Notes: generated by a model not told the origin, from the sequence alone. 64,000 nucleotides of DNA from CAIWAH01 sp964602595 (GCA_964602595.1 CAZRRO010000002.1:372001-436000), one strand, 5' to 3'. Shown: positions 18,687 through 28,028, numbered from the stretch's first letter. Made by a program: numbers and translations.

Positions 18687-19388
18687 TCACAGGTCCACTG
18701 ACTCAAGGCGCGCCTTGATCTGTTTCCAGTCAGGGATCAACTCCGATAGCTGGCGGTAGAACTTAGAATCGTGAGTCGGGTGCAGAAGGTGGCAGACTTC
18801 GTGGGCGATCACATAGTCAATGCAGACTGGGGGTGCCTTCACCAGCTCTGGGCTCAGGTAAATCCGACCATTGGGATGAGCGCTCCCCCAGCGCTTCGGC
18901 ATTCTGAGGAGTCGTAGACTGGGCGTTGGCAGGCCACGATCACGGCACCAACCATTCCATTTCCGCAACCGCTCCGAAAACTGCGCCTGAGCGCGGTCGC
19001 GCAGCCATTTACCCAGCAAGGCTGCTACCTCTTCCGGGTTTCCTGTCCGGCCGGATACATGAAAATAGCCTGCCATCAACCGAACTCCGCCTGATTCTCC
19101 GCGCTCAAGCTTGAGGCGGTATTGCCGCCCAAGGTAACGGTGAGTAGCCCCGCTCACGTAGCGAAGCGGGAGACGTGCGTGGTTCATATCGGCGAACGCA
19201 CGACGTTGCGCGACGATCCACCGGATACGCTTGGCAACCTTGGTGGCGATGTCGCCGAGTGGCGTGTCCCGGGGTGCCACGAGTTCGATGGCACCATTTG
19301 GCAGCACACTGATGGCGAGGGTGCGTCGGTCGGACCTTTTCAAGCGAATTGCTCCGGCAATTGTTTCGATGGTCTCCACCTCAGACAT
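18687..19388 (-). CDS. YgjP-type (DUF45) zinc metallopeptidase
   Basis: A 233-residue protein with the zinc motif HEVCH (HExxH) followed by H in LHPTHDSKFY, and the family C-terminus LIPDWKQIKARL. The start at 19388 overlaps the hsdR stop by 8 bp, so it is the last gene of the restriction operon and probably translationally coupled to it. Genes of this family are often found immediately downstream of type I hsdR; their role is unknown, with metal-dependent hydrolase activity assumed from the motif. Confidence 0.88.
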   Translation of the reverse strand: MSEVETIETIAGAIRLKRSDRRTLAISVLPNGAIELVAPRDTPLGDIATKVAKRIRWIVAQRRAFADMNHARLPLRYVSGATHRYLGRQYRLKLERGESGGVRLMAGYFHVSGRTGNPEEVAALLGKWLRDRAQAQFSERLRKWNGWCRDRGLPTPSLRLLRMPKRWGSAHPNGRIYLSPELVKAPPVCIDYVIAHEVCHLLHPTHDSKFYRQLSELIPDWKQIKARLESVDL

Positions 19389-22300
19389 CCTCGCGATTCC
19401 GGGTGATGCGCAGGATGGATTCAATGATCGAGTCCATCTGGGCGAACGAAAGTGTAACGCCTTTCTCGTGTTGCAGGCGGAAGAGCAGGTCGTCGAGGTC
19501 GTTTCGCATCCGGTTTTGCGCGTCCTGACTTTCCCGCCAGCGCACAACCGCATGACGGCGAACAATGGTCTCGATGTCGCACGCCACGTTTGCCAATAAC
19601 TCTCCCAGCTTGGAGTCGTGCGCGGCGGGTTCGGTGCCGCCACCGTAAGCAGGCGAAGTTTCGCGCAACGATTCCGCTTCTGGCGGCTTGGTCGCAAGGT
19701 GCTCCTTCAATGCCCCAAAGTATGCTTCGGCTAGCTCACTCTGGCGTAAGATGGCGGGGGTATCTTGGCGGTTTCCGTCGCGAATCTGCGCCAAAACCTT
19801 CCGAACGCATTCAAGATACTGCGCTTCGCTGATCCGTTGGGCCTTGTAGTCGTCGATGGCTTCCTGAAGGAGTGCGGACAACTTCCGGTAGAAGAAGGGA
19901 TCTTCTTCCATCTTTTCCGTGATCGTCCGTTTCGTTCTGTTGGCAATGATGTCGGCCTTGGCGCGTGGCGAGCGCGCCCGTTCCACCTCCTGCTCGAATG
20001 CCTCCTTCTCGAAGATGTTCACCGGCGCGATGACTTGCACAATCTCGGACGCCTGAACGTAGTTGTTCAGCATCTTTTGGATTTGCGCTTCGTAGTCGCG
20101 GTAGTCGATTTCCTCGGCATACCGGATTTTCACCGATGCCCGGAGCTTCTGGAAAAACACGGCGTCCCGCTTGTAGCGATCCGCCGTTTCTCCGGCTGTT
20201 GCCCGCACCCACTGGATGTTGGACAGGGCGAGCTTGAGCACGCGGTAGAACTTCGACAGCCGCCCGTAGAAATCCTCGCGCACGAGTCCGTCTTCCAAGG
20301 CTAGCTCGAACGCCTCCTCGTCCTGCTTGTTGGCGACATTGCGGAATAAATCCCAAACACCGTCGTGCAGGGGGGCAAGATGCTTCAGTTCCTCGGCAAC
20401 ATCGAAGAGCGCACCCTCCAAATCCTCGCGGTCGAACTTGCCTTCCAACGCGCTGTAGAGTTCCAGCGCGTCGTGCAGTTCAGTGACCACTCCGTAGTAG
20501 TCGATGACGTGTCCGAAGTCCTTGCCCGGATACAGCCGGTTCACCCGCGCGATGGCCTGCAATAGGGTGTGTTCCCGAAGCCCACGCGCAATGTAAAGGA
20601 CCACGTTCCTTGGCGCATCGAAACCGGTGAGCAGCTTGTCCACCACGATCACCAAGTCCGGGTCTTCGGAGTTTTTGAACGAATTGATGATCTGCCGGTT
20701 GTATTCCTTCTCGGTTCCATACTTGGCCATCATGGCCTTCCAGAACTTGTCCACCGAGTCATCGGCCGCCACCGGCGAATCCTCGCCCTCGATCTCACCC
20801 GGACCCGAGATGATCACTTCGCTGGTCACCTTACCAAATTGGTCGAGGAAGCGCTTCATGATCAGCGCCTCCTTCTTGCCGGAGGTGGTCAACTGCCCCT
20901 TGAAACCCGTTCCTTTCCATTGGGCGGAGAAGTGCTGCGAGACATCCCAGGCGATCAGGTAGAGGCGGCTCTCCAATCGGTTCAACTCGTCCCGCGAGGC
21001 GAACTTTCGTTTCAGGTCGCCGCGCTGTTCCGGCGTCAGGCCCTCGCACATCGCCTCGAACATCGAGTCCACCGCCTTCTGGTTCACGTCCTGCAGGACG
21101 TGCCGCCCCTCGTAGAGCAATGGCACGACTGCATGATCCGCCACCGCGTCCCGGATCGTGTAGGCCGGCTCGATGAATCCGCCGAACTTCTTCGCCGTGT
21201 TCTTCTCGGACTTCATCAACGGCGTTCCCGTGAACCCGATGAAGCAGGCGTTCGGCAGCGCCTTCTGCATCTTGATGTTCGCCTCGCCGTATTGGCTGCG
21301 ATGGCTCTCGTCCACCAGGACAAAGATGTCGCGGCTCTCGTTCTTGAAGATTTCGTTCGAGTTCGCCGCCGCCCGGAACTTGTCGAGCACGGTCGTGATC
21401 ACCGCCACGTCGTCGTCGGCCAGCAGTTCCTGGAGATGGCGGCCTGTCTTGGCCATGACCGGCTCTTTCCCGCATTGGTGGAATGTCTTCCAAATCTGTT
21501 CGTCCAGATCGATGCGGTCCGTCACCAGCACGATTCGCGGGTTGCGGATGACTTCGTCCATCGCGAGGGCTTTGCCGAGCAGCACCATCGCGAGGGACTT
21601 GCCGGAGCCCTGGGTCTGCCAGATCACACCACCGAGACGCCGCATTTCCGCTTCCCGTTGCCGGACGCGTTCCAGTGTCTTTCGGATGACGAAGTATTGC
21701 TGATAACGGGCCACCTTCTTGACCGCCCCACCCTCGTCGTAGAGGACAAAGTTCCGTGCAATCTCAAGCAGGCGTTCGGGCCGGAGAATCGACCAGATCA
21801 ACCGGTCTTGCCCGGTCGGTTCACGGTCCTGGATGGCCAGCTCCTCAAAGGTGGCCTTGGCATAGGCGAAAACACCCCGGAACAATTTCTCGTGCTCTTC
21901 GCGGCGCACGGCCGAGTTGATCGCGGCCTTCAGCTCCGCGGTGACGTCGAACATCTCCCGCCACTTGGCCCAGAACTTCAGCGATGTGCCCGTGGTGCCG
22001 TAGCTGGCGTCGTTCTTGTTCAGCGCGAGGACCAATTGGCTGTGGACGAAGAGCTGGGGAATCTCGTCCTCCTGCCAGTTACGGACGTGTTGTTTGACGG
22101 CTTCTTCCAAGGAGTGCTTTTCCTCGGGCCGCTTGCACTCGATCACGGCGAAGGGGATGCCGTTCACGAAACAGACGATGTCCGGTCGGCGCGTTTCCCG
22201 GCTTCCGGTGCGCTCCACCTCGAACTCGGCGGTGACGTGGAAGACGTTGTTGCGCGGGTTTGCCCAGTCGATGAACCGGAGTGTAAAGCCCCGTTTCTGG

Positions 22301-22635
22301 CCGGCTATTTCCTGGTCGAGGCTCTTGCCAAGGGTGAGGAGGTCGTATGCCTTCTCGCTGGTGCGGACTAGCCCCTCGAAGGGGAGGTCGCGCAGGGATT
22401 CAATGGCTTTGCCGATATTCTCCTCGGTGAAAGATTCGGTGCGGCCCTTGAACGAAACCGAATTCAGCCGCCGCAACTGCCGGGCGAGCACGTCTTCCAA
22501 CAGCACATTGCGGAACTTGCCCCGCCGCTCGACCGCCACCTCTTCCGGAGAAAGGTAGGTATAGCCCAATTGCTGAAGCAGCCGGATCGCAGGAATCTGG
22601 CTGATGTGGGCTTCTTGGAAGGAGGGCGTGCTCAT
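19381..22635 (-). CDS. hsdR: Type I restriction enzyme, R subunit
   Basis: A 1084-residue HsdR, normal length. The N-terminal PD-(D/E)XK nuclease has Asp152 and E166-x-K168 in PDIVCFVNGIPFAVIECKRP. The translocase has Walker A TQGSGKS (residues 341-347) and DESH (442-445). With HsdM and HsdS it would cleave DNA lacking the cognate adenine methylation after ATP-driven translocation. It is separated from hsdM and hsdS by the dGTPase and the nuclease-SLATT-SMODS cassette. Its first 120 bp are duplicated upstream at 25282-25401. Confidence 0.95.
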   Translation of the reverse strand: MSTPSFQEAHISQIPAIRLLQQLGYTYLSPEEVAVERRGKFRNVLLEDVLARQLRRLNSVSFKGRTESFTEENIGKAIESLRDLPFEGLVRTSEKAYDLLTLGKSLDQEIAGQKRGFTLRFIDWANPRNNVFHVTAEFEVERTGSRETRRPDIVCFVNGIPFAVIECKRPEEKHSLEEAVKQHVRNWQEDEIPQLFVHSQLVLALNKNDASYGTTGTSLKFWAKWREMFDVTAELKAAINSAVRREEHEKLFRGVFAYAKATFEELAIQDREPTGQDRLIWSILRPERLLEIARNFVLYDEGGAVKKVARYQQYFVIRKTLERVRQREAEMRRLGGVIWQTQGSGKSLAMVLLGKALAMDEVIRNPRIVLVTDRIDLDEQIWKTFHQCGKEPVMAKTGRHLQELLADDDVAVITTVLDKFRAAANSNEIFKNESRDIFVLVDESHRSQYGEANIKMQKALPNACFIGFTGTPLMKSEKNTAKKFGGFIEPAYTIRDAVADHAVVPLLYEGRHVLQDVNQKAVDSMFEAMCEGLTPEQRGDLKRKFASRDELNRLESRLYLIAWDVSQHFSAQWKGTGFKGQLTTSGKKEALIMKRFLDQFGKVTSEVIISGPGEIEGEDSPVAADDSVDKFWKAMMAKYGTEKEYNRQIINSFKNSEDPDLVIVVDKLLTGFDAPRNVVLYIARGLREHTLLQAIARVNRLYPGKDFGHVIDYYGVVTELHDALELYSALEGKFDREDLEGALFDVAEELKHLAPLHDGVWDLFRNVANKQDEEAFELALEDGLVREDFYGRLSKFYRVLKLALSNIQWVRATAGETADRYKRDAVFFQKLRASVKIRYAEEIDYRDYEAQIQKMLNNYVQASEIVQVIAPVNIFEKEAFEQEVERARSPRAKADIIANRTKRTITEKMEEDPFFYRKLSALLQEAIDDYKAQRISEAQYLECVRKVLAQIRDGNRQDTPAILRQSELAEAYFGALKEHLATKPPEAESLRETSPAYGGGTEPAAHDSKLGELLANVACDIETIVRRHAVVRWRESQDAQNRMRNDLDDLLFRLQHEKGVTLSFAQMDSIIESILRITRNREDV

Positions 22636-22648
22636 TTACCTCCTCGCG

Positions 22649-23467
22649 CTAGGTCAGTGGCGGAAGCAGCCGCTCCAGTTTCCGTTGCGCTTGGAGTTCC
22701 TCTCCCCGGCGTTCGTGCCCCTGTATGTCGGCTACTAGTGACTTGGCGCGATCTATCGCTTCCCTCTTGTAGTTCGGATCGCCCCACGACGCACTCAAGT
22801 CCTCGACAAATCTGGCAAACCTCGCCCAGAGATCGCCGCCGAAAAGGGCCAGGGCGATCGGAGCGTGGCCGACGATGCTTTGCTCAAGTTGATAGGACTC
22901 GAATGGGTATCGGTTACATGCGTTCCAGTATTTGAGGAGCCGGACCAAGGGTTTGATCAGGTTCGCGTTGTTCTTGTTCTTCTCGGTGAGCCGTTCGTTG
23001 AAAGCGTTTGGCTCAGTGTCCATCCAGCTCTGATTTCCATCGGAACGAGTCGGAATCCTGAGTCCTCCAAAAAAGCCCGTGGTGGCGGGAACCAATTCGA
23101 AGCGAATGTGGTTAAGCGATAGGACGATTGTCGGGGTGGACTGGGCAATTTCGGAACGGGGGTAGCGAGCCTCGACGAAACGGCGCAACCGGTCCAGGTA
23201 GGCCTGGGGCTTCACCTCGGTGTCGCCGAACACGATCATGTAGTCGATATCCGAATGTGGGTCCATGCTCCGGGGCAGCATTGTGCCACGGGTGAACGAG
23301 CCGAATGCGAAGTGGTCCTTCACGGGGCGGTCGGAGGAAACAGATCCGGAAAAATGAAGCTTAAGCTTGGACCGCAGACCCTCCAGCGAACGCTCGATGT
23401 TTTCTTTCTCCAACTGCCGGGTAAACGCACTCTCCGCAAGTCGGGTGAGATAAGCGTTGGCGCTCAT
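22649..23467 (-). CDS. SMODS/CD-NTase-like nucleotidyltransferase
   Basis: A 272-residue protein with the nucleotidyltransferase signature FGSFTRGT (Gly56-Ser57) followed by D73-x-D75 in HSDIDYMIVF and a third acidic residue at E124 in RFELVPA. This matches the SMODS class of DncV/cGAS-like enzymes that make cyclic or linear oligonucleotide second messengers. Its start overlaps the SLATT gene stop by 4 bp (ATGA), so the two are coupled. It is shorter than many CD-NTases. SMODS-SLATT pairs are known from comparative genomics as predicted nucleotide-signalling defence systems. Product nucleotide cannot be read from sequence. Confidence 0.78.
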   Translation of the reverse strand: MSANAYLTRLAESAFTRQLEKENIERSLEGLRSKLKLHFSGSVSSDRPVKDHFAFGSFTRGTMLPRSMDPHSDIDYMIVFGDTEVKPQAYLDRLRRFVEARYPRSEIAQSTPTIVLSLNHIRFELVPATTGFFGGLRIPTRSDGNQSWMDTEPNAFNERLTEKNKNNANLIKPLVRLLKYWNACNRYPFESYQLEQSIVGHAPIALALFGGDLWARFARFVEDLSASWGDPNYKREAIDRAKSLVADIQGHERRGEELQAQRKLERLLPPLT

Positions 23468-23967
23468 TTCTGCTCTCCTTCTTCATTGTAGGTGTGTTCA
23501 CCGTTACGGACCCCACGGCGGGCCAACCGATAGGCGATCCACGGAACCGGAGGTGCCGATTTCTGACGCTCGTGATAGGCGGCAACCAAGTCGTTCAACT
23601 CGTTCTGGAGACCTTTGAGATCAGTCTCAATCATGGAAGAAATGTTCTGGAACATCCGCGCCTTCCTTTTGATCTCCGCGAATACAGTGCCAGCTTCGTG
23701 GTGCGGATGGGCCTTTTCGGATGGTTTCAGAAAGGTGATTACGCCGGTCAGTGCGGCGGAAGTCGTCGCAACTACTGAAGCCACCACATTGTGGTTCTCG
23801 AAGAAGTGTTTGCCGGCAAGGGCACCCAGCGCGACCGACAAAATTCCGAGGGAGTAGTGGGCCACATTCCAGAGCATCCCAGCGTTGAAATGACCCTTGG
23901 CGGAATAAAGAGCATCCCACTCCAAGCGGTCCGCCTCGGCTTTGAGTTCGGCGACTATGTTTTTCAT
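23464..23967 (-). CDS. SLATT-domain two-TM effector
   Basis: A 167-residue protein with two adjacent hydrophobic helices (about residues 36-55 and 61-80) and a long amphipathic C-terminal helix region. Pattern and partner match the SLATT (SMODS-and-SLOG-associating 2TM effector) fold. In the accepted model the nucleotide made by the neighbouring SMODS enzyme activates this membrane protein, which forms a pore or disrupts the membrane to abort infection. Stop and start overlap (ATGA) with the SMODS gene. Confidence 0.75.
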   Translation of the reverse strand: MKNIVAELKAEADRLEWDALYSAKGHFNAGMLWNVAHYSLGILSVALGALAGKHFFENHNVVASVVATTSAALTGVITFLKPSEKAHPHHEAGTVFAEIKRKARMFQNISSMIETDLKGLQNELNDLVAAYHERQKSAPPVPWIAYRLARRGVRNGEHTYNEEGEQK

Positions 23968-23974
23968 GGCTGCT

Positions 23975-25195
23975 CTAGGTCTCTACGGGAACATTGAAGG
24001 CGAGAAGCGTCACAGTCAGGTGGCGCTGCGGATCGTTGGGGCTACGCAGGATGAAGCGGAATCCGGTATTCTTGGTGTATTCCGCTATTCGAACGTGGCT
24101 CGGATGCTTGGTGAATACCTCGGGAATGTGGCTGAGGACGGCGCTGAAGTCCTTCTTGCGACTGAAGAGCAGGATCGCGGCTTTCGTCTCGCGCCAGGTG
24201 GTGTAGCTCAAAAGCTGGGTGATGGCATCGGAGAGGCTCTGCGGTCCTTTCCAAAACTTGCATTCGGCGATGAACAGAATTCGGTCCTGGTGCTTGATCA
24301 GGATGTCCGTCTTGCCAGCGGCATTGAAGGTTTCACCGCTCGCCATTCCTCGGAAGTTCGAGTTAAGCGGCACCAAGAAGTGCGTGCGCAAAGTTTCTTC
24401 ATCTACCGTCGCGAAGGCCGATGGGTTGCGCTCCATGACCACGCTCATGCCGTCGAGCGTATCTAGGATTTCCTCGTAGATCGCGGTTTCCAAGACGGGA
24501 TCGGAAACCGCCACCGCGCCAGACCGTGCTGGCGGCAGCGGCGGAATGATCTGCTTGCGTTGAATCGGAACCGACGCACTCGTTGATCCGCCGCGCCGCA
24601 CGACCTTGAATCCGAGGTCGTCCACAAGCGTTTTGTCCGCGACCAGCTTTTCCCTTCGGACCTCTACCTGTTGCCGGACGAGTTCTGGGAGCGCGTTGTT
24701 CCAACGGTCGATGTCGGGACGTTGCCAGCTGAGATATTCCTTAATCTTCGAAAGCTCCTTGCTGAACTCATTCTTGATGGCCTCACCGTCGCGATCAGCC
24801 CGAAGAAAAGTCACCACGGCTTGCCGCTTTTCGACCCGGGCCCGTGGCCAAACGGAACTCCAAGTCGATGGCCTGCAACTAAACAGCCAAATGTCACCAG
24901 CGAACGGAATCTCGAAGCGGAACTCTAACATCTTACGTCGGAAGCGGCGTCCAAAATCTCCTCCGTCGGAGTCGGACTCAACCTCGCGAGGTTCAATCAA
25001 AACGATGTGTTCGTCGTAAATCTCGACCGGATTGATGGTGAACTCCGATACAAAGTGCTGACGCACTGCGTCGTCGTCGGAGGGCAGGAGCTGACCCGGT
25101 GAAAGCGCCTGAATCTCCTGCATCAACTTCTGCCTGAGTCCTTCGATGGTAGCGGACAAATCGCCGTCCGCGAAAAGGTAGTCACGGTCTCTCAT
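23975..25195 (-). CDS. Putative PD-(D/E)XK nuclease of unknown family
   Basis: A 406-residue protein. The C-terminal part has a restriction-endonuclease-like core: D297 in AGKTDILIKH, E311-x-K313 in LFIAECKFWKG, and Gln327 in a following helix. The N-terminal 280 residues are not recognised. The start overlaps the upstream hsdR-fragment stop by 4 bp, and the SLATT gene begins 7 bp after its stop, so it is part of the cassette between the hsdR copies. It may be a second effector or an accessory nuclease. The nuclease call rests on the motif alone. Confidence 0.6.
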   Translation of the reverse strand: MRDRDYLFADGDLSATIEGLRQKLMQEIQALSPGQLLPSDDDAVRQHFVSEFTINPVEIYDEHIVLIEPREVESDSDGGDFGRRFRRKMLEFRFEIPFAGDIWLFSCRPSTWSSVWPRARVEKRQAVVTFLRADRDGEAIKNEFSKELSKIKEYLSWQRPDIDRWNNALPELVRQQVEVRREKLVADKTLVDDLGFKVVRRGGSTSASVPIQRKQIIPPLPPARSGAVAVSDPVLETAIYEEILDTLDGMSVVMERNPSAFATVDEETLRTHFLVPLNSNFRGMASGETFNAAGKTDILIKHQDRILFIAECKFWKGPQSLSDAITQLLSYTTWRETKAAILLFSRKKDFSAVLSHIPEVFTKHPSHVRIAEYTKNTGFRFILRSPNDPQRHLTVTLLAFNVPVET

Positions 25196-25401
25196 CCTAG
25201 ATCGTCTCCATTTCCGTTCTGGATTCTCAGGAGGGGCCCACGATTCCTATGCTCAAGGATGTCTTCCGAAAGCACATGCCGGATTTCGCCCCGCCGTTCC
25301 ACCGCAGCCTCCTCCAGTGAGAAGTAGGTGTAGCCCAATTGTTGGAGCAGCCGGATCGCAGGAATCTGGCTGATGTGGGCTTCTTGGAAGGAAGGTGTCA
25401 T
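25192..25401 (-). pseudogene. Duplicated 5' fragment of hsdR
   Basis: The first 40 or so residues (TPSFQEAHISQIPAIRLLQQ, then LGYTY, then EEAAVERRGE) are nearly identical to the HsdR N-terminus, then the match ends and the frame closes after about 70 codons. Nucleotide identity with 22516-22635 is high. The fragment is translationally coupled at both sides: its start region overlaps the dGTPase stop and its stop overlaps the nuclease start. It may now serve only to pass ribosomes on to the cassette. A start at 25410 (two codons upstream MIF) is also possible. Confidence 0.85.
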
Positions 25402-25406
25402 GAAGA

Positions 25407-26804
25407 TCAACTTGGGAGCGAAACTCCCTTGATGCGCCGATAGCGGGTGAGAGCGAACGAATCAGTCATCCCAGCGACAAAGTCCACGACCCCCAACAGA
25501 CGAACATAGAGATCGGGATCAGGCTTCCGTTCATCGGCCAAGAATTCGGACGGCATCAGATTGAGGAGCTTCTGGGACTTTGGGCAGGGCTCGGCGGTGT
25601 CTTGGGCGGCACTCTCGACCGCTCCTGCGTATGCGTCTAGGAGGCCAGGGATGATCTCGAATCCGGCGGCTTCAATCTCCAGAACGCTAGGAGTGGAATA
25701 CGCCCTTTGAGCCGCCAGCTTCTTCATGGCTTTCAGCTCGGGATAGCTTGGGACCTTTTCAATCAAGTCACCCGAGAACATTCCGCCGAGCATTGATGCT
25801 TCGTGCTCAGCGAACGCCTCCACAAGCTGCCCGACGACCACGCCAAAGATCATGGATCGAAGGTATGTGACACGATCCAGCTCATCGTTCTGTGGAATCT
25901 TGGCAAGTTTTCCTGCGCCACCCGCGCCAAGAACCGACACAAACAGTGGTTCCAGCTCTTGATAGGCAATACGCCCCAAGCGAAAGCCGTCTTCAAGATC
26001 GATGATGCGGTAGCAGATGTCGTCTGCGGCTTCAGTCAGGTAAGCCAATGGATGCCTGCACCAACGATCCCGGTCGGGGTCTTTGATGAGCCCAAGCTCT
26101 TCGGCGACCTGCACCCAAAGCTCTCGGTCGTGGAGAAAGAATCCCGGTTTCTTGGCTGCTTGGTTCCCCGCATCGGCTTCGGCCTTGGTGGCAACGGCAG
26201 TGGCGGCGGTGGGGTATTTGGCGTAGGCCCCCAGCGAAGCCGCGGTCAAGCGGAGCCCTCCCTTGTTCCGAACCATTTGCTGCCGCGCCAAGATCCGAAA
26301 ACCCGCCGCGTTTCCTTCCCAGTTCTTAAACTCCGCCCTCTGTTCAGGGTTCAGCTTGCCACCAATGTCCTTCGCGATGGTCGAGTTGTTGAACCAATAG
26401 CGGATCGCGTTTTCCCCGGAATGGCCAAATGGCGGATTGCCGATATCGTGAGCCAACGCACCCGTTGAGGTAATGGTTCCGATATCGGCCGGGCTGAGCA
26501 CTTGACCGAGTGTCTTGCCTTCTTGGCAGTAGGGCTCCTTGCCGTGGCGATCCAGGATGATCTTCCCAGCCATCGTCCCGATGGTCCGAGCAACGGTGGA
26601 GACCTCTAAGCTGTGAGTGAGACGGGTCCGAACGAAATCGCTGCCGCTGAGAGGAAAAACCTGGGTCTTGTCCTGCATCCGCCGAAATGCTGACGAGAAT
26701 ACGATCCGGTCGTAGTCCATTTGCCAGGGTGGGCGAGCGGGGTCGTAGGTTTCGGATTTATCCGATTCTAGGCGGCGGCTTGAGAGGAGGTTGGACCATT
26801 CCAT
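25407..26804 (-). CDS. dgt: dGTPase-like HD triphosphohydrolase
   Basis: A 465-residue Dgt-type HD-domain enzyme. The HD residues are visible in RLTHSLEVS (H), GALAHDIGNPPFGHSGE (HD) and a downstream Asp in AYLTEAADDICY. Family members hydrolyse dGTP or other dNTPs to deoxynucleoside and triphosphate. dGTPases can protect bacteria by draining dNTPs during phage replication; that role here is inferred from position inside a type I restriction operon. It lies 3 bp after hsdS and overlaps the next start (ATGA). Confidence 0.88.
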   Translation of the reverse strand: MEWSNLLSSRRLESDKSETYDPARPPWQMDYDRIVFSSAFRRMQDKTQVFPLSGSDFVRTRLTHSLEVSTVARTIGTMAGKIILDRHGKEPYCQEGKTLGQVLSPADIGTITSTGALAHDIGNPPFGHSGENAIRYWFNNSTIAKDIGGKLNPEQRAEFKNWEGNAAGFRILARQQMVRNKGGLRLTAASLGAYAKYPTAATAVATKAEADAGNQAAKKPGFFLHDRELWVQVAEELGLIKDPDRDRWCRHPLAYLTEAADDICYRIIDLEDGFRLGRIAYQELEPLFVSVLGAGGAGKLAKIPQNDELDRVTYLRSMIFGVVVGQLVEAFAEHEASMLGGMFSGDLIEKVPSYPELKAMKKLAAQRAYSTPSVLEIEAAGFEIIPGLLDAYAGAVESAAQDTAEPCPKSQKLLNLMPSEFLADERKPDPDLYVRLLGVVDFVAGMTDSFALTRYRRIKGVSLPS

Positions 26805-26807
26805 AGG

Positions 26808-28028
26808 TTATTGGATTTTCACCCTCGTTTGTCCGGTAAGGAGCCTTTGCATGAGTCCGCGCTTTTGTTGATCAACGGCGGCGCGTTGCTGGCGGAGCAA
26901 GGCGAGATCGGCGTCGGTCGCATCGAGAACGCAGGCGATCTGCCGTTGTTCTTTGATGTCGCTGGGAATGGTGATCTTCTCGTGCATGAAGTCCGAGAGA
27001 TTGAAGCTCATCTTCTCAATGTGGACTCCATGGCTGCTGACGTAGGCGAGATGCCAGAACGAGCCAAGTCGTGACAGCCAGTCTAGGAACGGCATGTGGA
27101 GCCGGTCCTCGTCTTTGGCAACAAGGACGTCGTAAGAGTCGGAGGCATACATGCCGTCGCACTCGGCGCGAACCATGCCGAGAGCACCGTGGACGACTTG
27201 CATCCGGGAAATGAGGAAGTCGCCGGTGTGGACCCTCTTCATCACCTTGGTCTTGATGTCTCCACCTTGAAGTGCTTCGCGAAAAAAGACGCCACCGGCC
27301 CGCCTTCGAATGCTCACTAGAGAGTATGTGTGCGCGTCATCAAATTCGACGTATCGATCCTGCGGCTCCAACAGTTCCGCGAAGCGATGGCGCGTCCACG
27401 GGGTGGCCGAGCTTTTTAGCCTACGGCGTCCGGTGAGCAGTTGCTGCATGAGGGCTTGCTTGCGGCGCTCCTTGGCGGCGATCAGGGCGTCGAGTTTCTC
27501 CAGCGCCTCATCCCATGTCGCAACGATCTCCGAGAGCTTCTGTTGTTCGCGGAGTGTCGGAAGAAGCGTTGGAAACTGCCGCAGTTGAGTGGAGTTGATG
27601 CTGGCAAGATTGGTGGACTGCTTGGAACAGGATCGGAAGTAAGACCTGCCGTGATATGCCTGAGTTTGGAGGGCGAGGAAGCGTTCATCCAAAACACTGC
27701 GGTCCGGTCTCACAACAAACACATGGTTCTGGTGGACACAATTCTCGATTGCTCCGCCCCAGACCGCACCTCGGCCGAGTTTGTCCGCATCTCCACCCTC
27801 CGTCAAAAGGAGGTCTCCCTTTCGGACCAGGAAACGCTCAACGGCATGTTTCGGAACCTCGATCTCCTTGATTTCGGTGAGGTCGAAGCCGCCTGCCTGC
27901 ACATTGGCCACCCTCAAGTAGGGCATTCGCACCGACTCTCCGGACCGGGTCGCGCTTTTCGACAGGCCTGTCTGGATCGTCGCGACTTCTTCCAACGACC
28001 GCAGCTTCCAACCCTTCGGGATCTTCAT
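26808..28028 (-). CDS. hsdS: Type I restriction specificity subunit (two target domains)
   Basis: A 406-residue HsdS with two target-recognition domains, each followed by a conserved helix: REQQKLSEIVATWDEALEKL and KERRKQALMQQLLTG for the first, EQRQIACVLDATDADLALL and QKRGLMQRLLTG for the second. Normal length for a full S subunit recognising a bipartite site. It overlaps the RhuM-like gene by 4 bp (ATGA). The recognition sequence cannot be deduced. Confidence 0.92.
   Translation of the reverse strand: MKIPKGWKLRSLEEVATIQTGLSKSATRSGESVRMPYLRVANVQAGGFDLTEIKEIEVPKHAVERFLVRKGDLLLTEGGDADKLGRGAVWGGAIENCVHQNHVFVVRPDRSVLDERFLALQTQAYHGRSYFRSCSKQSTNLASINSTQLRQFPTLLPTLREQQKLSEIVATWDEALEKLDALIAAKERRKQALMQQLLTGRRRLKSSATPWTRHRFAELLEPQDRYVEFDDAHTYSLVSIRRRAGGVFFREALQGGDIKTKVMKRVHTGDFLISRMQVVHGALGMVRAECDGMYASDSYDVLVAKDEDRLHMPFLDWLSRLGSFWHLAYVSSHGVHIEKMSFNLSDFMHEKITIPSDIKEQRQIACVLDATDADLALLRQQRAAVDQQKRGLMQRLLTGQTRVKIQ

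Noticed and set aside
20569..22371. 600-codon plus-strand open frame
   Set aside because: Antisense shadow of hsdR; composition unlike a protein family, no motif.
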